Origin: JACPVF01 sp964502095
GTDB taxonomy: Bacteria > Chloroflexota > Anaerolineae > Anaerolineales > Villigracilaceae
Direction: 5' to 3'
Assembly: GCA_964502095.1 (NCBI GenBank)
Contig: CAZCUF010000004.1
Location: forward strand, 186,001 to 250,000
DNA: 64,000 nt
Position numbers and translations under genes: made by a program. Under the pieces are notes generated by a model. That model worked only from the letters and a program-made list of their open reading frames with translations, was not told the origin of the DNA and did no database searches. Shown in pieces: positions 50,896-60,324 of this stretch; the stretch's first letter is position 1, and each line of letters opens with the position of its first letter.

Positions 50896-50999
50896 GACAT
50901 GTAGATTTTACACTTAAAGCGGTTCGAACCGCGCCGTGAAACAGTGCATAACGTAAATTTGCATGCCGCGCTTATGCGGCAAACGTATCCCGCGCGCGG

Positions 51000-52796
51000 C
51001 TATCCGAGCAATTTCTCCAGCCGATCCACATAATCCGCCATGACCGCGAAGGCCGCGTCGACAGGTTCGGGAGTCGTCAAGTCCACGCCCGCGCGTTTAA
51101 GCACGTCCAGCGGATAGTCGGAGTTGCCTGCTTTGAGGAAGCCAAGATAATTTTCGACCGCATGGGGTTCGTTGTTGAGAACGCGTTTGGCGAGGGCGTG
51201 CGCGCCCGCTATCCCGGTTGCGTACGCGTAAACATAGTAATCGCTGAAGAGGTGGCCGAAGCGTGACCAGGTCATGCCGACGTGCTCGCGGTTCACATTG
51301 ACTTTGCCGCCGTAACCCTCGCTGAAAAGGTCTGCCATCAGTTCGATCAGCGAATCGGCGGTGAGGGGCTGTCCGTTTTCGACGCGGGTATGAGTCTCGA
51401 GTTCGAAGCGGGCGAGCGTAGGCATAGTGAAGAAATAACGATAGAAATTCGACATCGCTTCTTCGATGACCGCGATTTGAAAATCGCGGTCCGTTTTGGT
51501 TTTGAGCAGATGCGCGCGCACCATCGCTTGATGGAAGTTCGACGCGACCTCCGCCGCGAAGAGCGAGTAGTCGGCGTAGACGAAAGGCTGGTTCTGCCAT
51601 GTGAGATACGAGTGCATGGAGTGACCGAGTTCATGCGCCAGCGTGGACACGCTGAAGACTTCGTCAGAGTAGGACATCATGATGAATGGATGCGTGCCGG
51701 GCGCGCCCCACGAGAATGCGCCACTGCGTTTACCTTTGTTGGGATAGATATCCACCCAGCGTTCCTCGAGCGCGCCGTTTCGTAGAATACCGATGTATTC
51801 CTTGCCCATCGGGAGCAAGCCTTCGGCGATCCATTCGACAGCTTGTGTGTAAGGAACTTTCGGATGCGTTGGAATCAGCGGCGCCCACATGTCGTAGGGT
51901 TCGAGCGTTTCGACTCCGAGCGCTTTGCGGCGAATCTCGAAATAACGGTGCCATGTCGGCAAATGTTTTTTAAATGTTGCAAGCAGATTATGGAATACTT
52001 CGACGGGGATGTTGTGTTCGTACAACATCATTTCCAGCGCGTTGCTGTGCCTGCGGACGCGGCTGAGGAGAACGTTCTGTTTGATGGACGTAGCGAGATT
52101 CGCGGCGAGCGTATTTCTGTAACTGTGCAGTGTGGCATGATAGTTCCCCCACGACTCGCGACGGGCATCGCGGTCGCCCTTGCCCATCAAGTTAAGGATG
52201 ACCGACTCGGATAATTCGACTTCGTTGCCGTCTTTATCTTTGATGGACGGAATCTTCATGTCCGCGTTTCGCAATAACGAAGACGCTTCGCCCGCGCCCC
52301 CAAACGGGTCGGCCAACATCCCAATGATCTCCTCCACCTCCCCCGAACGGACGTGTTCCTGCTTGCGGAACAGGTTGCTGAAAAACTGTTCATAGGCGGC
52401 GAGCCGCGGCTCGTCCTTCATCCACTGTTTGAGCTTCTTCTGCCCGATGGCAAGGATTTCCGGATTCAAGAACGCGGCCGCGGCCATAACCTGGCCGTAG
52501 AGTCCCTGCGCCTTGCCGCTCATTGCCGCGGCCTGCTGATCGGTGGTATCCACGGCATAGGAGAATCCCGCGTAGACGTAGGCGCGGCTCATGCGCGCCA
52601 TCAGTTCCTCGATGGTCTCGAAGGCGCGAAGCAGGGAAGCGGCGTCTTTCAATATCCCTTCGAGCTTTTTGATCTCGGGCAGGGATAAAAGAATCGAGTC
52701 CACTTCAGCGGACCAGGCTTCGGACGTGGCGAAGACGGACTCGGCGTTCCAGGTATAGGATTTGTCAATGGTGGAGCGGAGGGGGAGGGAGGACAT
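51000..52796 (-). CDS. pepF: Oligoendopeptidase F (M3 family)
   Basis: The 598-residue metallopeptidase has the M3B zinc site STLAHELGHSMHSYL near residue 385 with the downstream glutamate helix (SLFAAEVASNFHQAM), and the N-terminal oligo-F helical domain from about residue 110. It cleaves short peptides in the cytoplasm. It is a single gene. I see no unusual feature. Confidence 0.95.
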   Translation of the reverse strand: MSSLPLRSTIDKSYTWNAESVFATSEAWSAEVDSILLSLPEIKKLEGILKDAASLLRAFETIEELMARMSRAYVYAGFSYAVDTTDQQAAAMSGKAQGLYGQVMAAAAFLNPEILAIGQKKLKQWMKDEPRLAAYEQFFSNLFRKQEHVRSGEVEEIIGMLADPFGGAGEASSLLRNADMKIPSIKDKDGNEVELSESVILNLMGKGDRDARRESWGNYHATLHSYRNTLAANLATSIKQNVLLSRVRRHSNALEMMLYEHNIPVEVFHNLLATFKKHLPTWHRYFEIRRKALGVETLEPYDMWAPLIPTHPKVPYTQAVEWIAEGLLPMGKEYIGILRNGALEERWVDIYPNKGKRSGAFSWGAPGTHPFIMMSYSDEVFSVSTLAHELGHSMHSYLTWQNQPFVYADYSLFAAEVASNFHQAMVRAHLLKTKTDRDFQIAVIEEAMSNFYRYFFTMPTLARFELETHTRVENGQPLTADSLIELMADLFSEGYGGKVNVNREHVGMTWSRFGHLFSDYYVYAYATGIAGAHALAKRVLNNEPHAVENYLGFLKAGNSDYPLDVLKRAGVDLTTPEPVDAAFAVMADYVDRLEKLLG

Positions 52797-52939
52797 GAGG
52801 GGTTCCTTTTTGGAAGAATGGGATTAATTTTACGCGGAATTTTTTATCCGTAGATTTCATGGATCGGGCAGATTGAATTTTACACGAATAAACGAGCGGA
52901 GGCGGCTCGATTTGCGCATCCGTAATTTTAGCTGTGGCA

Positions 52940-53061
52940 TGAAACACCCACATAATACAATTTGCTGGTTTATGGAACTAACCGCCCAATCCCCGAAAGA
53001 CAAACATCATAGGCAATATAAAGATAGCGGGGAAGGGCGACAAATCAACATTTTCGAGTAA
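52940..53061 (+). pseudogene. Remnant of the PqqD-like gene's promoter and 5' end
   Basis: The stretch parallels 59850-59915: a TACAAT box 10 nt before ATG, then ATGGAACT-ACCGCCC and MELTAQSPK against MELTARSPK. After the ninth codon homology is lost. Confidence 0.6.
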
Positions 53062-53100
53062 GCCACAACTAAATGTAAATTATCGAGTTACAAGTCCGAT

Positions 53101-54255
53101 CTACATTTTCTTGACAACCAGCAAGGTAATGTCGTCAAACTGATCTGCCGAACCGATGAAGGCTTGAAGCGCTTCTTCCATTTTGTTTATAAAACTGCCC
53201 GGCTGAGTTGTATGCGATTTGAGAATTTCAAGCATTTTTTCTTTGCCAAAAAATTCTTTGTTGGTATTTTGCGTGTCGGGAATGCCGTCCGTAAATGCAA
53301 TGAGTAAATCGTCAGCGGTTAATACGATCTCTCCAATCTGATGTTTTGCTCCTGGAGTTATTCCAATGGCTGGACCTGTGCGGGACAATTCGGCGTGGAC
53401 GTTGCCATCTTTTCCTGCAATTAAAGCGGATTCGTTGCCGCCGTTGATGTAGAAAAGCTTTCCGCTTTGGGGTTCTAAAATGCCGATGAAAATTGTGGCG
53501 AACATGCTTGCGGATTCGTGAGTCTCTGCCACGTAGTCATTTGTCAGTGAAACCGAATGTTGAAGTCGTTGAGCGGGCGTGAGCGAGTCTGAAGCGTTGG
53601 CGGTAGAGCGAATTAAACTGCGGAAGAGGGTCATGTATAAGGCCGCGCCGATTCCTTTTCCGCAGACATCCGCAACGACGAATGCTAAATTTCCGTCGGG
53701 TAGAATGAACGCGTCGTAAAAATCGCCAGCTACTTCTTTGGCGGCTTTGAAATAGGAGGCAATTTCCCATCCCTCGATTTTGGGCAGTTCTTCGGGCAAA
53801 AATTCCTTTTGAATATCGCGGGCGATGTTTAATTCTTTTTCAAGACTTTTTAGATACAGGTCTTGTAAATCACGCAGACGTTTTTTTTCTAAACAAGATT
53901 GAATGCGGGCTTTGAGCAAGGTTGGCTCGAAGGGCTTGGGGAGGTAATCTTCTGCGCCGAGTTCAATGCCTTTGACCATGTTCGGCAAATCGTTGTTAGC
54001 CGAAATGACGATGATGGGGATATTGCGAATCTCCGAATCGGCTTTTACTTTTTCAAGGACGGTGAAACCATCCATGATGGGCATCATAATATCGAGCAAA
54101 ACCAAATCTGGTTTTTCGGCGCCGATTTTTTCAAGCGCGTCTTTTCCGTTCGCGGCTGTGATGGTTTGATAGTTTAAGTCCTCAAGTTCCTGTTCGAGAT
54201 AATCCACGTTGAAGGGTTCGTCGTCAACGATTAGGATGCGTGGGATTTTGTCCAT
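53101..54255 (-). CDS. Receiver-PP2C (RsbU/SpoIIE-type) response-regulator phosphatase
   Basis: The 384-residue protein has a complete receiver (IPRILIVDDEPFNVDYLEQE, the phospho-aspartate in LVLLDIMMPIMDGF, the lysine in YLPKPFEP) and a C-terminal PP2C-type SpoIIE domain (VAGDFYDAF, VADVCGKGIGAALYMT, TDGIPD). Such proteins dephosphorylate anti-sigma-factor antagonists when phosphorylated. It starts 2 nt after a stand-alone receiver and 490 nt after the large histidine kinase, forming one signalling operon. Confidence 0.93.
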   Translation of the reverse strand: MDKIPRILIVDDEPFNVDYLEQELEDLNYQTITAANGKDALEKIGAEKPDLVLLDIMMPIMDGFTVLEKVKADSEIRNIPIIVISANNDLPNMVKGIELGAEDYLPKPFEPTLLKARIQSCLEKKRLRDLQDLYLKSLEKELNIARDIQKEFLPEELPKIEGWEIASYFKAAKEVAGDFYDAFILPDGNLAFVVADVCGKGIGAALYMTLFRSLIRSTANASDSLTPAQRLQHSVSLTNDYVAETHESASMFATIFIGILEPQSGKLFYINGGNESALIAGKDGNVHAELSRTGPAIGITPGAKHQIGEIVLTADDLLIAFTDGIPDTQNTNKEFFGKEKMLEILKSHTTQPGSFINKMEEALQAFIGSADQFDDITLLVVKKM

Positions 54256-54257
54256 GA

Positions 54258-54611
54258 TTATTTTAAATATTCATTTAATTTTTCAAACAACAATTGATCG
54301 TCAATCGGTTTAGTGAGATAGTCGTTGCAACCTGCCTGCAGGGCTTTGACTTCGTCTCCGCTCATGGCGTGAGACGAAAGACCAATGATAGGCAGGGATT
54401 TATTCGTTTCCCGAATTTTTCTTGTGGCTTCATAGCCGTCCATTACGGGTAAGGCCATGTCCATCAAAATCAAATCTGGATTCTTAGTCTGCGCCATTTC
54501 CAGCCCTTGCGCGCCGTCTTTGGCGATTAATAAGTTGTATTCGTCCTCCAACAATTGAGTGACGAGGTCGATATTTAAATCTGTGTCTTCAACGACCAGG
54601 ATGGTTTTCAT
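54258..54611 (-). CDS. Single-domain response regulator (DivK/CheY type)
   Basis: The 117-residue receiver has all key residues: ILVVEDTDLNIDL, the phospho-aspartate in LILMDMALPVMDGYEATRKI, a threonine or serine switch in IIGLSSHAM and the lysine in YLTKPIDD. It has no output domain and probably relays phosphate from the kinase encoded upstream to the neighbouring receiver-phosphatase system. Confidence 0.93.
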   Translation of the reverse strand: MKTILVVEDTDLNIDLVTQLLEDEYNLLIAKDGAQGLEMAQTKNPDLILMDMALPVMDGYEATRKIRETNKSLPIIGLSSHAMSGDEVKALQAGCNDYLTKPIDDQLLFEKLNEYLK

Positions 54612-54638
54612 GGATTCTCCGTTATTTTCCCTTATTTT

Positions 54639-54717
54639 CCCTCATCCCCAACCCTTCTCCCTCTGGGAGAAGGGAGTCTGAGGCCCCTCTCCAACGGGAG
54701 AGGGCTAGGGTGAGGGT
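54639..54717. repeat. CCCTCACCC-type double palindrome
   Basis: CCCTCATCCCCAACCC...CTAGGGTGAGGG encloses two hairpins (CTTCTCCCTCTGGGAGAAGG and CCCCTCTCCAACGGGAGAGG). It lies between the kinase and receiver genes. Confidence 0.85.
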
Positions 54718-54741
54718 GTTTATTTTATGAAACAGAATCCT

Positions 54742-57700
54742 CTACGATGAAGCGGTTTTTTCATCTTGATAATGAATCGGAATGGCGAGCGTAAAGGTCG
54801 AGCCTTTATCCGTTTCGCTTACAACGATCAAATCGCCGCCGAGTAAACGGGCTAAATTGCGACTGATGGCAAGTCCCAGCCCTGTGCCGCCGTATTCGCG
54901 GGTAGTACTGGAATCAGCCTGCTGAAATTCCTCAAAGATTTTGCCGAGCGCTTCCTCATTCATGCCAACCCCTGTATCTGCAACGTCAATTTTCAGCATT
55001 GCGTTTTCATGCGTCACGCTGATTTTGATTTTGCCCGCATGGGTAAATTTTGCGGCATTGCTTAATAGATTGAGAATGATTTGTTTTATTTTGTTTTGGT
55101 CTGAATATATCAACGGCAGGGCAATGTCATTTTCTTTTTCAAATTTCACGGCCGGTCTGATCAACGGCTGCGCCGTATTGAAGCATTGATCTACCAACGC
55201 GTTGACGCTGAAACTGCTGGCTTGCACGTCCATTTTGCCCGATTCGATTTTGGCAATATCCAAAACGGTATTGATTAAACCAAGCAAATGTTCGGCGCTG
55301 GACAACACTTTATCCAAATTTTCTTTTTGCTTATCTGGCAGTGCATCTTCTGATTTTCGGCGCACGATTCTGGTAAAGCCGATGATCGCATTCAAGGGCG
55401 TGCGCAGTTCATGGCTCATGGTGGCAAGGAACGTGCTCTTGGCCTGGTTGGCCTGCTCGGCGCTGGCGCGGGCGGATTGAGCTTCGTCAAACAGTTTTGC
55501 GTTTTGTACAGCAATCACGGCCTGGCGGGCAAGTCCATTCAGGAATTGCAATTCAGAATCAAGGAACTCTTTGCCTTTTCCATTGCGCCAAACCGCCATC
55601 AGTCCAACCAGATCGTCGTTGGTGAGCAATGGCACGGCCAATAAATGTTCGTCAGAGCCAACATCCGTTCCTGTAATTTGCACCGCCCGTCGATCGTTTT
55701 CCACTTCGTTGACAATTTCGCCGACTTTGTTTTGAGCAATGCTCCCGAGGATTCCTTCCCCAAGTTGGATGGTGTCGTTCCTTAGATTTTCCGCTTCATA
55801 CCCGACTGCGGCAATGGCTCTGAACAATTGGCCATTTCTTTCGGGCAGGAAGAGTCCGCTCAATTCGCCTTGCAACACTTGATGCGCATGAGTCGCAATT
55901 CCCTTTAGCACTGTGGAAGAATCTAATGTGGACGAAATATCACGGCTGATATCTAATAAAGCGATGTTTTCCCGTTCGCGTCGGCGGGTTTCTTCTAAAA
56001 GGCGGGCGTTTTCAAGCGCCACGCTCATCGAACTGGCCAAGGTTTGCAATAAACGTACGGCTGATTCTGAAAAGGCATTTTCGCGATCAATGTTTTGCAA
56101 GGAGATAACCCCGCGCACTTCATTGTTGATTAACAACGGAACGCCCAGGTAGGATTTTGCAGGCTGACCCGCCGCTACTACGCCGCCCAGGGCTTTGCGA
56201 CGTTCTGCCAGCCCCGAGTTAACGACCAGTATGCGGCGCGTGTCAATAATGTGTTTTGAGAATCCAATCGGCTTGATCGGCTCAATTGTTAATCGCTCGC
56301 CTTTTTCTACCGCATACCGCCATACGCTACGATTTAATTGTGGGTCGTGTTCAATAATCGTTATGACTTGCGCGTCAAATACCTCCTGCAGTTTCTCGCC
56401 AAGTAACTGGTACATGGCTCGCGTTTCCATACTGGCGGATAAATCTGCTTGCACGCCGTTGATGATGGCAAGTTCTTTGGCGTGTTCCTCGGTCTCTTTG
56501 AGCAGGCGCTGGGTCTCGTCGAAGAGGCGCGCGTTTTCGAGGGCGGTTCCCAGCGAGGCGGCGATGGTGGTTAACAAGCGTAATTCCGATTCGCCATAGG
56601 CGTTCTCACGCTCGTAGTTTTCGATTTGCAGGGAGCCAGTGAGACGATCACTTGCAATGATAGGGACAGAGATGATTGATTTGCTCAGGTCTGTTCCTTC
56701 AATAACAGCGCCCACAGTTCTTGCCATCAATTCAGCTGTGTTTCCGACAATGGGTTGACGATCCTTCAGAAATAAATTGAAGATACCGCCGGGGGCCGGG
56801 TGTTGTGAAGGAATATTGAGTCTTATGCCATGTTCGTATTCATAAAGAAAATGAATGAGGTTTGTTTTTTCATCGTACCAACGAATGCCAAGATCGCCTA
56901 TATTCATTACTGCGCTTAACTTGTCGCCCACCAAATCCACAATCGCCTGGAAGTCCAGCTCGGCGGCGAGACCCTGCTGAATGGAGTTGATGATCTGCAA
57001 TTCAGCGACGCGTTCCTGCTCGGCTTTGAAAAGCCGCTGGGTCTCGTCGAAGAGGCGCGCGTTTTCGAGCGCAACACCCATCGAAGCCGCAATGGTTTGC
57101 ATCAAACGGATGTTTGATTCATTGAAGGCATTTTCGTCTTTGTAATCCTCTACAGCAATATCGCCAATAACCTTGTCGCTGGAGACAATGGGCACCCTCG
57201 CCAGCGCTTTTGAAACTTCTGTGCCTGGCAGATTTGTTATGTTGAATTTTTTTGCAATTTCCGTGGTCTTTCCAAAAATGGGCTGTTTATCCTTTTGAAT
57301 TTTGCGGAACATTTTCGATGGCTTTATGGGTTCAATGATAAGACGTTGCCCGTGTTCAAACTCATAAGGATAGTGCATGAGGTCAGTTTTCTCGTCATAT
57401 AAGCGGATGCCAATTTCATCCGTGTTCAATACCTCGCGCAATTTATTGCCGACCAAATCAATAATGGCTTGCAGTTCAAGTTTGGAAGCGAGTCCCTGCT
57501 GGATGGAGTTGATGATCTGCAATTCGGAAATATGTTCCTTAAGTTGCGCGGTTCTTTCTGCAACTTTTTGCTCAAGCCCTGAGATCAACCTTGCATTATC
57601 CAACGCAACGGCGCCCTGATTCGCCAACATGCCGAGCATATTGCGGTCAGTTTCGTCGAATGTGCCGTAGAGCGAATCCATGTCGGCGTAGAGATAGCCG

Positions 57701-59694
57701 AGGATTTGGTTTTGGGCGATGAGGGGAGCAATGATCCTGCCCTCACCCCTTGCCCCTCTCCCTGAGGGAGAGGGGTTGGGGTGAGGGAGAATCAGCTGAA
57801 CGGTCCGCGTGAGGCGGGCTTGGGCGAGGTGGGGCTGAATCGAAGCGAGAACGGCTGAGGCGTCTTCTCCGCGCGGGAGGAGGGATTCCGCAACAACTAA
57901 TTCTGTACCGCCGACAGTACTGCCGACTTTAGTCGGTTCTGTTGCTTGCCGACTGACCCTAAAGGGCGCTGGCGCAGAGTCGGCGGTACGTTCGAGAATC
58001 AACATCACCCGCTCGCCGCCGCTGAGTTCGGTGGCTTCTTCGACGAGGAAGGTTTGGATGGCTTCGGCGGTTTTGAGGGCGTTGAGGCGCAGGCTGGTGT
58101 TCGCAAGGCGTTGGAAGGGTTCGCGCAGGTTGGATTCGATGCGCAGATGCGCGAACAATCGCTCCTGGGGTAACTTGCGTGCCTTGCCCTCCTTGACCCA
58201 AAATTGCAGGAGTTCGCGATTTTCCTTGACTTTGTTGAGCGCGTTGCGGCGCAGACCTTCATCGCGGATGTTCTGAATTCCTTCCAGCAAAAAATCATAG
58301 GCACGGTCAAGCGCTTCATGGCCTTCTTTTGTTTTCTTGTTAGCGGTGAGCGCCTGCGCGTGACGCCACCAGATGTCTTGTGAAGGAAAGCTATTGGACC
58401 GGGCAAAGTTTTGGGCACGGTGCAGGGCTGTGGCTTTGGCGGTGGCTTTCAGCGCGGCGGCAGGGTCGCCTGCGGCGAGGTGGATTTCCGCTAGTCCGGT
58501 GAGAGTTACATGTTCTTGACTCAGTTGGGCAGCCTTGCCAATCTTCAAAGCAGACTGGTAGTGACGGATGGCGCTCTTCAAGTCGCCTTCGGCGAATGCC
58601 AGGTCTGCCCGATTAGCGGCAAGTTGAGCGCCCATGAACGGGTCGCCGAGGTCAGAGGCGAGGCTTGCGAACTCTTGCAGGTGTAAACGCGCCGAGGCGA
58701 GGTCGCCGAGGAGGATTTCTATAGCGCTGATGTTCCCAAGCGCATAGATCAGCCCGACCTTGGCGCCCATGGCGCGGGTCATTTCAATGACTTCATTTGT
58801 CAGGCGGCGGCAGTGGCGGTAGAGACCGAGTTCAGAATAAGCAACCGACAGATTGCCGAGAACAGCCGCCTGCCGCTCCTTGTAGCCTGCGGTTTCGAAG
58901 GCATCAAATGCCTGGTGGGTGTGTTGGATGCGTTCGGCAAGGTCGGTATCGGTAAAGGTAAATGCATTGAAGGCATTGCCCATGCCATACTGGTCGCCCG
59001 TCTGTTGGCAGAGCGCGAGCGCAGTCTGCGCGGCGCGGCGCGAGTCTTCGGCGCGGTTCAGGTCGAAGTGGGCATTGGCGAGTGACCAATAGGCGCGCCC
59101 CGTACCCGAGTCGTCGCCTAGTTCTTGATAGATGGCGATGGCTTTCTGCGCGGTTTCAATGGCGGCTTCGCTTTGGCGCGTGCGCATTTGCGCTTCACTC
59201 AGTCGGAAGAGGGAGAGAGCGCATTGTGGTCTCAATACGCCCTGCAAAGTGCGCAGGGCTACTCGACCACCGTTCGAACTTGCTTTGACGGCGGCGGTGG
59301 CGGATTTAATGGCGCCATTCAGGTCGCCTGTCCGCATTTGGACGAGGGCGAGGCGGTTTAACGCTTGCGCGTGTAATTGGTAATTGGTAGTTGGTTTCGC
59401 CAATTTCATCATTGCTTTGGCATCTTGCATGGCAAGTTCAAGTTTGCCTTGCGCAATGTAGGATTCAGAGCGCAAGTCTAATAAATCCATCTGTAGGTCA
59501 GGCTTCAAACCTGATTTGTTCAATTCTTTTGAAGCAGAATCAATCGCTGTTGCATGTTGCCCCGTCCATGCCAGTTGGCGAACCTGTTCGATTGATTGCG
59601 AGCCACCGACAGCAGACTGCTTCTTTTTGTCGGCAAGCATCTGTCGGCGATCTTTTTTAACAGCCTTGCCCACGGTGGATGACTTCCCTGCCAT
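54742..59694 (-). CDS. TPR-multi-GAF hybrid sensor histidine kinase
   Basis: The 1650-residue soluble protein begins with TPR repeats (about 30-480). Five GAF-type sensor domains follow, of which the second and third are close copies (INSIQQGLASKLELQAIIDL and INSIQQGLAAELDFQAIVDL) joined by coiled linkers. A HisKA domain (FLATMSHELRTPLNAIIGF, phospho-His) and a HATPase_c domain (NAAKFTHAGKI, DTGVGMNEEALGKIF, GTGLGLAIS) end it. No membrane segment is visible, so it should sense cytoplasmic signals. Three short repeats lie inside the frame (57740, 57924, 59228), encoding for example HPNPSPSGRGARGEG. It heads the operon with two response regulators. Confidence 0.93.
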   Translation of the reverse strand: MAGKSSTVGKAVKKDRRQMLADKKKQSAVGGSQSIEQVRQLAWTGQHATAIDSASKELNKSGLKPDLQMDLLDLRSESYIAQGKLELAMQDAKAMMKLAKPTTNYQLHAQALNRLALVQMRTGDLNGAIKSATAAVKASSNGGRVALRTLQGVLRPQCALSLFRLSEAQMRTRQSEAAIETAQKAIAIYQELGDDSGTGRAYWSLANAHFDLNRAEDSRRAAQTALALCQQTGDQYGMGNAFNAFTFTDTDLAERIQHTHQAFDAFETAGYKERQAAVLGNLSVAYSELGLYRHCRRLTNEVIEMTRAMGAKVGLIYALGNISAIEILLGDLASARLHLQEFASLASDLGDPFMGAQLAANRADLAFAEGDLKSAIRHYQSALKIGKAAQLSQEHVTLTGLAEIHLAAGDPAAALKATAKATALHRAQNFARSNSFPSQDIWWRHAQALTANKKTKEGHEALDRAYDFLLEGIQNIRDEGLRRNALNKVKENRELLQFWVKEGKARKLPQERLFAHLRIESNLREPFQRLANTSLRLNALKTAEAIQTFLVEEATELSGGERVMLILERTADSAPAPFRVSRQATEPTKVGSTVGGTELVVAESLLPRGEDASAVLASIQPHLAQARLTRTVQLILPHPNPSPSGRGARGEGRIIAPLIAQNQILGYLYADMDSLYGTFDETDRNMLGMLANQGAVALDNARLISGLEQKVAERTAQLKEHISELQIINSIQQGLASKLELQAIIDLVGNKLREVLNTDEIGIRLYDEKTDLMHYPYEFEHGQRLIIEPIKPSKMFRKIQKDKQPIFGKTTEIAKKFNITNLPGTEVSKALARVPIVSSDKVIGDIAVEDYKDENAFNESNIRLMQTIAASMGVALENARLFDETQRLFKAEQERVAELQIINSIQQGLAAELDFQAIVDLVGDKLSAVMNIGDLGIRWYDEKTNLIHFLYEYEHGIRLNIPSQHPAPGGIFNLFLKDRQPIVGNTAELMARTVGAVIEGTDLSKSIISVPIIASDRLTGSLQIENYERENAYGESELRLLTTIAASLGTALENARLFDETQRLLKETEEHAKELAIINGVQADLSASMETRAMYQLLGEKLQEVFDAQVITIIEHDPQLNRSVWRYAVEKGERLTIEPIKPIGFSKHIIDTRRILVVNSGLAERRKALGGVVAAGQPAKSYLGVPLLINNEVRGVISLQNIDRENAFSESAVRLLQTLASSMSVALENARLLEETRRRERENIALLDISRDISSTLDSSTVLKGIATHAHQVLQGELSGLFLPERNGQLFRAIAAVGYEAENLRNDTIQLGEGILGSIAQNKVGEIVNEVENDRRAVQITGTDVGSDEHLLAVPLLTNDDLVGLMAVWRNGKGKEFLDSELQFLNGLARQAVIAVQNAKLFDEAQSARASAEQANQAKSTFLATMSHELRTPLNAIIGFTRIVRRKSEDALPDKQKENLDKVLSSAEHLLGLINTVLDIAKIESGKMDVQASSFSVNALVDQCFNTAQPLIRPAVKFEKENDIALPLIYSDQNKIKQIILNLLSNAAKFTHAGKIKISVTHENAMLKIDVADTGVGMNEEALGKIFEEFQQADSSTTREYGGTGLGLAISRNLARLLGGDLIVVSETDKGSTFTLAIPIHYQDEKTASS
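57740..57787. repeat. CCCTCACCC-type palindrome inside the kinase frame
   Basis: CCCTCACCCCTTGCCCCTCT pairs with AGAGGGGTTGGGGTGAGGG. It is read in frame as LPHPNPSPSGRGARGEG in the first GAF domain. Confidence 0.9.
57924..57989. repeat. REPIN-like palindromic insertion inside the kinase frame
   Basis: The ends are GTACCGCCGAC and GTCGGCGGTAC, with inner GCCGACTTTAGTCGGT. GTAC ends match the RAYT-type repeats. It encodes the PFRVSRQATEPTKVGSTVGG part. Confidence 0.75.
59228..59271 (-). repeat. Dispersed hairpin repeat inside the kinase frame
   Basis: On the minus strand GGTGGTCGAGTAG-CCCTGC...GCAGGG-CGTATTGAGACC has the layout of 663-701. It falls in the TPR-coding part. Confidence 0.7.
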
Positions 59695-59858
59695 TCCGTT
59701 GCTCCTCGTCTCTAAAGTGATTACAAGTTTACAGTTTTACAAATCTTTAGTCAACATGATTATCTGGAGGCAATAATGAACAAAAGAAATTGGCTCATAC
59801 AGTGCGTTAACATAGCTGCCGCCTCGTCACATCCTTTCCATAACCTAAAACACCGGCA

Positions 59859-59867
59859 TGATACAAT
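59859..59867 (+). promoter_or_regulatory. Extended -10 promoter of the PqqD-like gene
   Basis: TGATACAAT is an extended -10 box 10 nt before the ATG, so the mRNA would be nearly leaderless. The TACAAT-to-ATG spacing is conserved in the remnant at 52940. Confidence 0.5.
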
Positions 59868-59877
59868 TGACCCGCTT

Positions 59878-60153
59878 ATGGAACTGACCGCCCGATCCCC
59901 GAAAAGATGCGCCGGGTTCATCGCCGAGCAAATAGATGGGGAATTTGTACTCCTCCACCCTGCCAGGAACATTATCATTCATATCAATGAGACTGCCGCA
60001 TTAATCTGGCAAATGTGCGATGGGAGCAACACCATCGGCCAAATTATCGAGATTTTGAGCGGGGCTTATCCCGATGCGCGTGTGCAAATCCAAAAAGAAG
60101 TACCTGAGACGATACAGAAATTCCGCGCACAGGGCGTTCTGGACGGCGGCTGA
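59878..60153 (+). CDS. PqqD-like peptide-chaperone protein (orphan)
   Basis: The 91-residue protein matches the PqqD fold: FIAEQIDGEFVLLHPARNII, then IHINETAALIWQMCDGSNTI and a C-terminal helix pair. PqqD domains bind the precursor peptide for radical-SAM enzymes in RiPP synthesis. No radical-SAM gene or obvious precursor is nearby. The ATG shortly after the -10 box is preferred to an upstream ATG at 59776, because the remnant at 52940 preserves only this start. Confidence 0.8.
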   Translation: MELTARSPKRCAGFIAEQIDGEFVLLHPARNIIIHINETAALIWQMCDGSNTIGQIIEILSGAYPDARVQIQKEVPETIQKFRAQGVLDGG

Positions 60154-60324
60154 CGCTGAATCAGAATTGGCAGTTGCCGATATTAATTCTCTACTTAAAC
60201 TCGATTTTCCAATATAAAATTGCACAGAATTAATCGTATGGGGTTGGAAAATGGCAGAATGATTCGAGCGCGCTTCAGAACGATTTCGTCCGCGCCCGTC
60301 CATGAAACTGTCCGATAGCCGGAA

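Noticed and set aside
52873..53061. 62-codon open frame taken as a gene
   Set aside because: Its middle is a copy of the PqqD-like promoter and start; upstream codons are non-coding in the parent.
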